The notes under the pieces are model-generated. The model had not been told where the DNA came from. It saw only the letters and a program-made list of their open reading frames with translations, and did no database searches. Below, one piece after another: positions 1 through 4,789 of a stretch of 6,684 nt of DNA. The position numbers and the translations under genes were made by a program. Source of the DNA: Methanobacteriota archaeon (GTDB lineage: Archaea; Halobacteriota; Methanosarcinia; Methanosarcinales; Methanoperedenaceae); assembly GCA_018899795.1 (NCBI GenBank), contig JAHIHJ010000136.1, positions 1 to 6,684 of the forward strand, in the 5' to 3' direction. The stretch's first letter is position 1. Every line of letters begins with the position of its first letter.

Positions 1-208
1 CCCGCAATATCTGTTTCTCCGACATCTCAAAAGAAACGAACAGAACCTTTTCACCGCGATTGAGACCGAATAAAGAATATTGAAGCGCAAAGGTGGTTTT
101 TCCAACACCTGTTCCTCCCCTGACAACATTGACCGTGTTCTCTCTAAAACCACCGTTCATCAAGTCGTCCAGACCATATATTCCCGAAGAGACACGACCC
201 AGTTTCAT
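1..208 (-). CDS. KaiC/RadA-like P-loop ATPase, 5' part only
   Basis: Only the first 69 codons are inside the window; the gene continues past base 1. The protein starts MKLGRVSSGIYGLDDLMNGG, the usual opening of KaiC-domain proteins (an S-G-I-x-x-L-D-x-L-x-x-G-G pattern). A clear Walker A, GGTGVGKTT, lies at about residues 34 to 42, followed by a beta strand LFVSFEM typical of the RecA/KaiC fold. Archaeal relatives are cytoplasmic ATPases used in signalling, recombination or as regulators; ArlH of the archaellum is a distant cousin. The visible part does not decide among these. The ATG at 208 was chosen because the family motif begins about eight residues after it, and a promoter lies just upstream. 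No strong Shine-Dalgarno is seen (weak GGAT). It appears to be transcribed apart from the lipoate operon upstream, from the repeat promoter at 241 to 288. Confidence 0.85.
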   Translation of the reverse strand, partial: MKLGRVSSGIYGLDDLMNGGFRENTVNVVRGGTGVGKTTFALQYSLFGLNRGEKVLFVSFEMSEKQILR

Positions 209-240
209 AATTCAAATCCAACAAATATATGTTTTGTAGC

Positions 241-288
241 TTATTTATACTTTTGCTATTATACTCATTTATACTTTTGATATTATAA
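241..288 (-). promoter_or_regulatory. Tandem BRE/TATA-like promoters for the KaiC-like gene
   Basis: On the minus strand the sequence CAAAAGTATAAAT occurs twice, 24 bases apart. CAAAAG resembles an archaeal TFB recognition element, and TATAAATA/TATAAATG resembles a TATA box. The proximal box is at 249 to 242, 33 bases before the ATG at 208. That would place transcription start near 218 to 222 and give a very short leader. Function is inferred from position and consensus only. Confidence 0.55.
241..288. repeat. Two tandem 24-bp direct repeats
   Basis: Unit 1 is 241 to 264 and unit 2 is 265 to 288. They match at 21 of 24 positions, differing at unit positions 2, 16 and 24. The shared core on the plus strand is ATTTATACTTTTG. 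The repeat lies wholly in the gap between the flavoprotein gene and the KaiC-like gene and contains the promoter elements listed separately. Confidence 0.8.
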
Positions 289-352
289 CTCATAAATCTT
301 TCAATGAAATGGATTCTATTGTCCGGGTTCATATCTGCCGGTCGTAAACTCT

Positions 353-362
353 GGCGATCGCC
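353..362. other. Perfect 10-bp palindrome GGCGATCGCC next to a stop codon
   Basis: GGCGATCGCC is its own reverse complement and sits 5 bases beyond the stop codon of the flavoprotein gene. Its core GCGATCGC is identical to the cyanobacterial HIP1 octamer and recurs at 3011 to 3018 inside the platform-protein gene. No U-tract follows, so it does not look like a terminator. Its role, if any, is unknown. Confidence 0.35.
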
Positions 363-367
363 CCTAA

Positions 368-1399
368 TTAATCCCAATAACGATCAAAACTCACCCACAA
401 TTCAGGCAGACTTTCCTGCAACATCTCATTGGAAGCACAGCACGCATCAAGCTTTTTTCTTTTTTCGAGTGATCTTGAAAGAGGCTTTCCCAGAAGACGC
501 CTTGTTTTTGTTTCATACTCAGATAATATCCCCATGTCATCGCTTTCAAGAGCCTTTACTATTGTCTTCCCTGCTATTTCCCCTGCCAGCATGGCATTGT
601 TGATGCCAGCGCCAGTGACAGGATCAGCCATCCCCCCGCTGTCACCCACAAGCAGGACATTGCCGCGGTAAAGCTTCTCACGCAGCCCGCTTATGGGCAG
701 GGCGCCCGCGACGTATTCAGTTTTTATTCCATCAAGACGCCCAGATAGAGGTGATCTGCCGATAAAATTTTCAAGATACGCGCGCGGATTTCCTTCCGTC
801 ACCCCCACGCCAACTTTTGCGGAATCTTTTCCTGTGGGATATATCCAGACATATCCTCCAGGAGCATGATCAGAATTGAAAAAGATCTCGCAGGTCTGCG
901 AAAGCGGTTTTATCCTTTTCAAATGATACTGCGAGCAAACCGCGATTTTCTGCTTTTCAAACCCGCAAAGAGATGCGGTTTTTGAAAAAACTCCATCTGC
1001 GCCTACGATTATTTTTCCATTGGAAATCCCATCGCGGAATTTGACTTTTCCCGCAACAATGTCCTGGAGCGGAGAACCCCATCTTATCTCTGCGCCGTGA
1101 TCTATCGCTTTCTGTGCCAGCGCCATATCGAAAGAAGGTCTATCTACTACAAACCCGTTCAGTTCAAAGTCATGGAAGGAGAGGTCCGGAAAATAGGTGC
1201 GCATTTTCGTTATTCCCGACTGAATTATAGAGTCATCAGGCATTTCTATGTTGATGGTTTTGCCGATGTATCCGGCGCAGGGCGACCTGCAGGAATCGTC
1301 TTTCTCAAGCACAAGCACTCTATAGCCAACGTGTGCTACCACTGCTGCAGTAACAGACCCGGCAGGTCCTGCTCCTATGATTATTACGTCATGATCCAT
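368..1399 (-). CDS. Geranylgeranyl-reductase-family FAD flavoprotein (LipT-like candidate)
   Basis: A 343-residue cytoplasmic flavoprotein. Its N-terminus MDHDVIIIGAGPAGS is a Rossmann FAD-binding motif (GAGPAG, residues 9 to 14). The family Cys motif SPCAGYI follows at residues 39 to 45, then VGADG at 132 to 136, GGYVWIYP at 181 to 188 and the second FAD motif VGDSGGMADPVTGAG at about 251 to 265. This order is typical of geranylgeranyl reductases, which saturate isoprenoid chains of archaeal lipids or quinones. It is shorter than characterised archaeal lipid reductases (roughly 400 residues or more) and ends with an unusual Cys-Cys pair at 320 to 321. The start is set at 1399, where the lplA stop and this ATG overlap as TGATG. 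An in-frame ATG five codons upstream (1414) is possible, but neither has a clear Shine-Dalgarno. Co-translation with lplA suggests a lipoate-linked role such as LipT, which also belongs to this family. Confidence 0.88.
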   Translation of the reverse strand: MDHDVIIIGAGPAGSVTAAVVAHVGYRVLVLEKDDSCRSPCAGYIGKTINIEMPDDSIIQSGITKMRTYFPDLSFHDFELNGFVVDRPSFDMALAQKAIDHGAEIRWGSPLQDIVAGKVKFRDGISNGKIIVGADGVFSKTASLCGFEKQKIAVCSQYHLKRIKPLSQTCEIFFNSDHAPGGYVWIYPTGKDSAKVGVGVTEGNPRAYLENFIGRSPLSGRLDGIKTEYVAGALPISGLREKLYRGNVLLVGDSGGMADPVTGAGINNAMLAGEIAGKTIVKALESDDMGILSEYETKTRRLLGKPLSRSLEKRKKLDACCASNEMLQESLPELWVSFDRYWD

Positions 1400-1401
1400 C
1401 A
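1397..1401 (-). promoter_or_regulatory. TGATG stop/start overlap (lplA to flavoprotein)
   Basis: On the minus strand the TGA stop of lplA (1401 to 1399) shares its last A with the ATG (1399 to 1397) of the flavoprotein gene. No good ribosome binding site precedes this ATG, so reinitiation by ribosomes finishing lplA is the likely route of translation. This decides the start choice and ties the two proteins in expression. Confidence 0.7.
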
Positions 1402-2142
1402 GCGATATACCCATTCAGGGGAGTAATATTTCGGAAGTAAGCTTTTTGTCAGTTCCTTTTCCCTCTTACTAAGAGTCGCGGTTTTCAATGTTACACGGAA
1501 TCGCTCTTCGAATTTATCCTTCATGACCTTCTTCACTTCTTCCATGTCGCGCTGTTCGCCCAGTTCCCTGTCAAGCCATGTCAGCCCTTCCCTGACCGAG
1601 GCTATCTTCTTATCAAGGAACTTTTCCCTCGGTATATTGGATATCCGAAGCATCTCCTCGATATCAAAATCAAGCAGCAAAGTACCATTCTGAAGCAGCT
1701 TCCCTTCCCAGCGCGTCTGGGCGTTGCCAGATATTTTCTTATTGTCCACTGTGACATCGTTGATAGGACGGAACGCAGCATTCATGCCATAATGAACAAG
1801 CGTGTCTATCAGGACGCCGCATACCTGTTTATATGATTCGATTATATCAAGCGGGAAAAGATCGTTATCAATTGTCCCCACGACGCCATAGTTTATCTGC
1901 CTGCACCTGTCATCCGAGAACGCTATCCCGCCACCGCTTATCCGCCGCGTGATGGTATAATCTTTGCACTGCGGGAGGTTCAATTCCACTTCTGCTTTCT
2001 GGAAGAACCCGAGAATGATGGATTTTTTCGGTGTCCAGAAAAAGAAGGTATTACCTTCGTCGCCTTTCAGTATCGCCTCATCCATCGCCATCATATCGCG
2101 TATGTCCACAAGCCCGAAATCAATAAATCGCCATTCTTCCAT
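1399..2142 (-). CDS. lplA: Lipoate-protein ligase, catalytic subunit LplA
   Basis: A 247-residue protein of the biotin/lipoate ligase catalytic fold. It activates lipoate with ATP and transfers it to a lysine of a carrier protein (an E2 subunit, H protein or LbpA-type carrier). Visible motifs are RRISGGGIAFSDD at residues 66 to 78 (lipoyl-adenylate binding loop), NDVTVDNKKISGNAQ at 128 to 142 and QNGTLLLDFD at 151 to 160. Lys136, just before ISG, aligns with the catalytic lysine of E. coli LplA (Lys133). This favours a ligase over the Cys-dependent octanoyltransferase LipM. The C-terminal accessory domain of bacterial LplA is absent and is supplied by lplB immediately upstream. The ATG at 2142 is preceded by GGAGG with 7-base spacing, and the gap to the lplB stop is 2 bases. 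The residue after RRISGGG that is often H-D is S-D-D here. Whether it belongs to the classical LplA or the sLpl branch cannot be told by eye. Confidence 0.9.
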   Translation of the reverse strand: MEEWRFIDFGLVDIRDMMAMDEAILKGDEGNTFFFWTPKKSIILGFFQKAEVELNLPQCKDYTITRRISGGGIAFSDDRCRQINYGVVGTIDNDLFPLDIIESYKQVCGVLIDTLVHYGMNAAFRPINDVTVDNKKISGNAQTRWEGKLLQNGTLLLDFDIEEMLRISNIPREKFLDKKIASVREGLTWLDRELGEQRDMEEVKKVMKDKFEERFRVTLKTATLSKREKELTKSLLPKYYSPEWVYR

Positions 2143-2144
2143 TA

Positions 2145-2453
2145 TTATGCCTCCAGCGCTTTCATTATGGATTCGGTGAAATCAGATGGTGCTGTTCCAG
2201 GGGACTGTATGTTCTCCTTTGCGTAGGTCCCTTCGATATTTTTTAACAATACTTCACGTTTCGCAGGCGTCCCCTTTAGATTTTCAAGTATTTTGAAAAC
2301 CGCTTCTTCAGGGAAAAGAAAGAAATCCCCTGATATGGTTATGTCTTTGATCTTGCCGTTCTCAAGCGTCACGAATGACCTGATAAGCCCGCCTCTTGAT
2401 TTATGGATGCCCTGTTTCGTTCCTGATATTTCCATAGCTATTGCTCCAGACAT
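2145..2453 (-). CDS. lplB: Lipoate-protein ligase accessory subunit LplB
   Basis: A 102-residue protein matching the C-terminal accessory domain of lipoate-protein ligases, which is a separate protein in Thermoplasma (LplB). There, LplA needs LplB to form lipoyl-AMP. The hallmarks are KSRGGLIRSFVTLENGKIKD at residues 18 to 37 followed by ISGDFFLFPEE at 40 to 50, the family's most conserved block. The rest is charged and probably helical. Two starts are possible. ATG 2453 has AGGAG only 2 bases upstream, which is cramped. ATG 2435 (residue 7, MEISGTKQG) has GGAG with 8-base spacing and begins nearer the conserved domain. The longer form is reported, but the shorter one is quite likely. It is the first gene of the lplB-lplA-flavoprotein unit. 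The order is reversed relative to the domain order of fused bacterial enzymes. Confidence 0.88.
   Translation of the reverse strand: MSGAIAMEISGTKQGIHKSRGGLIRSFVTLENGKIKDITISGDFFLFPEEAVFKILENLKGTPAKREVLLKNIEGTYAKENIQSPGTAPSDFTESIMKALEA
2150..2154 (-). promoter_or_regulatory. Ribosome binding site of lplA inside the end of lplB
   Basis: GGAGG on the minus strand lies in the last sense codons of lplB (CTG GAG GCA TAA), 7 bases before the lplA ATG at 2142. It fixes the lplA start and indicates coupled translation of the two ligase subunits. Confidence 0.75.
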
Positions 2454-2480
2454 TACTCCTGCTTTCTAGATGCAATGAAT

Positions 2481-2495
2481 GGTATAAAAAAATAT
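2481..2495 (-). promoter_or_regulatory. T-tract and TATA-like element before lplB
   Basis: On the minus strand ATATTTTTTTATACC lies 3 bases after the stop of the 71-codon gene. Seven consecutive T residues fit the U-rich termination signals used by archaeal RNA polymerase. The adjoining TTTATACC resembles a TATA box 28 or more bases ahead of the lplB starts. One short element could therefore end the upstream transcript and start the lipoate operon. Both roles are inferred. Confidence 0.4.
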
Positions 2496-2497
2496 CA

Positions 2498-2713
2498 TTA
2501 AATTCTCGCGCCCTCGTTCCGCCAGGATACCTTATGCGAACCCATAAGACCAGTCTTGAATCTCGGACAGAAATCAATACTGCAGGTCTTTGAGTGTTTT
2601 TTTTTGCACTCGGTCACAAGGCGCAGGGGCAGGATATTGGTCTGCTCATAATGGGCAAATGAGGCGAATATGCCTTTGCCAATGACGCAACCAGATACAG
2701 GTCTGATGTTCAT
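2498..2713 (-). CDS. Small Cys-containing protein of unknown function
   Basis: A 71-residue basic protein that I do not recognise. I accept it as a gene because GGAGG sits 6 bases before the ATG, a TATA-like box lies further upstream, codon choice resembles the neighbouring genes, and it fills an otherwise empty interval. It has no signal peptide or membrane segment. Residues 36 to 49 hold C-x3-H-x3-C-x4-C (Cys36, His40, Cys44, Cys49), with another Cys at position 9. This could be a metal site, but it matches no zinc-finger class I know. Codons 37 to 39 are AAA AAA AAA, making a nine-A run (T run on plus, 2597 to 2605) where a sequencing indel would shift the frame. Neighbours give little clue: a pilus/secretion platform gene upstream and the lipoate operon downstream. 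Confidence 0.6.
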   Translation of the reverse strand: MNIRPVSGCVIGKGIFASFAHYEQTNILPLRLVTECKKKHSKTCSIDFCPRFKTGLMGSHKVSWRNEGARI

Positions 2714-2719
2714 ACGTTT

Positions 2720-2724
2720 CCTCC
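2720..2724 (-). promoter_or_regulatory. Strong ribosome binding site of the 71-codon gene
   Basis: GGAGG with a 6-base spacer (AAACGT) precedes the ATG at 2713. It is the main evidence that this short frame is translated and that 2713 is its start. Confidence 0.7.
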
Positions 2725-2726
2725 AT

Positions 2727-2749
2727 CTGTAGATAGTATCGTACTACAG
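2727..2749 (-). promoter_or_regulatory. Possible leader hairpin of the 71-codon gene
   Basis: Two overlapping inverted repeats occur. CTGTAG/CTACAG (arms 2727 to 2732 and 2744 to 2749) is a 6-bp stem with an 11-base loop. TAGTA/TACTA (arms 2734 to 2738 and 2742 to 2746) is a 5-bp stem with a 3-base loop. They compete for the same bases. The structure ends 2 bases before the GGAGG site and would sit near the 5' end of the mRNA. Stability is modest and function is unproven. Confidence 0.35.
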
Positions 2750-2771
2750 CAATCACAACCATTAATCATTA

Positions 2772-2780
2772 TATTATATA
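2772..2780 (-). promoter_or_regulatory. TATA-like promoter of the 71-codon gene
   Basis: The minus strand reads TATATAATA in a short AT-rich patch about 60 bases before the ATG at 2713. A start about 25 bases downstream would fall near 2750 and give a leader of about 35 to 40 bases that begins with the hairpin at 2749 to 2727. The rest of 2714 to 2823 holds no gene I can support. Confidence 0.4.
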
Positions 2781-2823
2781 ACAGTTGCCCCTATCATGAT
2801 TATGAGAACTTCTGAAATTTCCT

Positions 2824-4788
2824 TCAAAGAACGAACAGTTTGAACAGCAGATATCCGATAGTCACCATTATCACTGAATGCTTCAATCCCGAGAGCACGC
2901 TGCCTTCTCCCATTACCCCTGAGATCAATCCTGAGCAAACTCCCTGTATCAGGGCGCCGTGGAAAAAGATACGGTTATAATCAGCCAGCCCTTCCCGGGT
3001 CAGGCTCATAGCGATCGCACGTGAGCCGCTTGTCGTCACTCTTTCCCCGGCTTTTACCATTTGTTCAAGGAAAGTGGAAGAGATCACATAAATGATCCCA
3101 ATAAATATAATGAATGACATATATATAATTATAATGTATATAAACATACTGACCATGCGCTCATTCTTCAATTCCTGTTCCGCTGCTGCATCCCTGGCTG
3201 CAACGGTGAGCACCTCTCCGATATCACCACTTGATTCGTTGGCTTTTGTCACCAGCGTTATCGACCGCGCTACCACGTGGGTCCTGACACGGTTAGCAAA
3301 GCGCCTCAGTGCCTCATTGATCGTTAGCGCCCAGTCTATGTCATTATATATTTTCTTTATCTCCTTGCCCATACCCAGATCACTTTGCGTCATCAGTTTT
3401 ATTGAGTCCCGAAGCGTCATACCGGTTTCATTCGTACTGGCAAGTTTCTTCAGGAAATCCGGGAACTGGGATTGGATTTTTCCCTCCCATCCCTTCTTTA
3501 ACTCATGGAAAACCGCAAGTGGAATTGCAATGATATAAAATGAATAGACCACAGGATCATCTACATAGTCGACAATGTTCACCGACCTCAGACCGCCAAT
3601 AATTGTAATAGTCAGATAAATAAGAGCGATCGGCACCGTGATCAAGAGCGTATAAGCAGGGTTTTCTCTAAATGGTTTTAAAGGGTCTTGAAGAATTTTT
3701 TTAAACTTAATATTATCTCTTGAATGAATAAAATTCAAGAATTTATTTTTTTCTTCAGTCTCAGGTACAACTATCTCGCCAACATATGATTCCGTGGGTA
3801 AAAGCGGCGCCTCTCCAGCAGAACCGGGAGTAATTATGCTGACCATTACTACGAACATCAAAGAGCCTATAGGTATGACAGCATAAATTATCGCGTATAC
3901 CATGATATTGCTTCCGTTGCTCATAACCGCCATCATCACACCAAGAATAATTATGAACAGGGGACCAGCCACGAAAGCGGTGACGTATGATTCAGCGATC
4001 AGACCCAGCGTTTCAAGGAATCCTTTTTGTTCTACTTTGGCAGAGTTGAGATATTGTTCGGATTTATCCTTGAAATATACAGCGATGTTCCCGCCGCTGT
4101 CTATGACAGTAAGAAGATTATACATAAGATCTTTTAATTTCGCAGAAGGCGTGATCTCACACAGGTTATAGAGAGCGCTCTTCAGATCGCTCCCAAAGTA
4201 ATCCATATCGCGAAGAACAACATCAACTTCCCTTGAAGTCTCCCCATAAGTATTCTCAGACTTGGCAAGAGATCTCAGTATCTCTATAACGTTCATGCCG
4301 CCCCGGCTCAGCGCATACATAAAAGTGACTGCGTAAGGAAGGTTTTTGTCTATGGATTGTTTTCTTTCCCCTGCCTGGAAAGCCGGAAAAAGAAGGAATA
4401 GACCATATGTTATCCCCCCGAACAAAGCGGTCAGTAAGAACATGATAAATATACTTATACTTATATTTCTGTATTTGAGGAGCCATGCAGTTGATTCGCT
4501 GAATGTAAGACGAGTTAGCGCTGGCGGCAGTCCGACCACGGAAACAACAATATATGCGATCAATAATCCTATTAAAGCTCCAATAATGCCGGATACAACT
4601 GAATAAAACAGGGCATTTGAAATATACATTTCATAGGACATCGGAACGCGAGCCTGCCGCAATGCTATCCTCAGGTTATAGAATTTCTCCTGCCGGGCTT
4701 TTATTTTATCTCCAAGCAGGACAAATGGCAACCTCTTTAATTTTCTAAAAAATAAATTTATATCAGTGCTGAATTTAGTTACTGGCAT
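2824..4788 (-). CDS. TadC/FlaJ-type membrane platform protein, two T2SS-F domains
   Basis: A 654-residue polytopic membrane protein. Hydrophobic segments appear near residues 56 to 86, 109 to 136, 263 to 290, 298 to 320, 379 to 399, 415 to 430, 547 to 573, 607 to 625 and 638 to 654. Two cytoplasmic helical modules of the type II secretion F family lie between them, at roughly 147 to 262 (LPYAVTFMYALSRGGMNVIE) and 442 to 546 (FPDFLKKLASTNETGMTLRD). The two-domain layout is usual for archaeal FlaJ/ArlJ and TadC-like proteins, which form the membrane base on which the ATPase acts to assemble pilin filaments. The acidic, Pro-containing linker at about 322 to 348 divides the halves. It follows the ATPase gene by a 1-base gap, so the two are co-translated partners. 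There is only a weak ribosome binding site. No archaellum genes are visible, so a pilus or secretion role is more likely than motility, but this is not certain. Confidence 0.9.
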   Translation of the reverse strand: MPVTKFSTDINLFFRKLKRLPFVLLGDKIKARQEKFYNLRIALRQARVPMSYEMYISNALFYSVVSGIIGALIGLLIAYIVVSVVGLPPALTRLTFSESTAWLLKYRNISISIFIMFLLTALFGGITYGLFLLFPAFQAGERKQSIDKNLPYAVTFMYALSRGGMNVIEILRSLAKSENTYGETSREVDVVLRDMDYFGSDLKSALYNLCEITPSAKLKDLMYNLLTVIDSGGNIAVYFKDKSEQYLNSAKVEQKGFLETLGLIAESYVTAFVAGPLFIIILGVMMAVMSNGSNIMVYAIIYAVIPIGSLMFVVMVSIITPGSAGEAPLLPTESYVGEIVVPETEEKNKFLNFIHSRDNIKFKKILQDPLKPFRENPAYTLLITVPIALIYLTITIIGGLRSVNIVDYVDDPVVYSFYIIAIPLAVFHELKKGWEGKIQSQFPDFLKKLASTNETGMTLRDSIKLMTQSDLGMGKEIKKIYNDIDWALTINEALRRFANRVRTHVVARSITLVTKANESSGDIGEVLTVAARDAAAEQELKNERMVSMFIYIIIIYMSFIIFIGIIYVISSTFLEQMVKAGERVTTSGSRAIAMSLTREGLADYNRIFFHGALIQGVCSGLISGVMGEGSVLSGLKHSVIMVTIGYLLFKLFVL

Positions 4789-4789
4789 G

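Noticed and set aside
80..280. Plus-strand open frame of 66 codons
   Set aside because: It runs opposite the KaiC-like gene and through the promoter repeat; the composition is not protein-like.
144..377. Minus-strand open frame of 77 codons across the intergenic region
   Set aside because: It overlaps the KaiC-like gene out of frame, its middle is the AT-rich promoter repeat, and no ribosome binding site precedes it.
1400..1414. Upstream ATG of the flavoprotein gene giving five extra residues
   Set aside because: It lacks a ribosome binding site and would extend the N-terminus beyond the usual family start; the TGATG overlap is the better signal, though not proof.
1097..1426. Plus-strand open frame of 109 codons
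   Set aside because: It is antisense to the N-terminal FAD-binding part of the flavoprotein and has no recognisable domain.
2790..2826. Possible terminator after the platform gene (GAAATTTC and ATCATGAT palindromes)
   Set aside because: The palindromes are short, have no loops and no T-tract follows.
3117..3145. AT-rich ATATATAATTATA stretch resembling a promoter
   Set aside because: It encodes the Ile/Tyr-rich membrane segment near residues 547 to 560 of the platform protein, so codon content explains it.
3092..3538. Plus-strand open frame of 148 codons
   Set aside because: It lies wholly antisense to the well-supported platform protein, and its sequence looks like a reverse-frame translation of membrane segments with no family motif.
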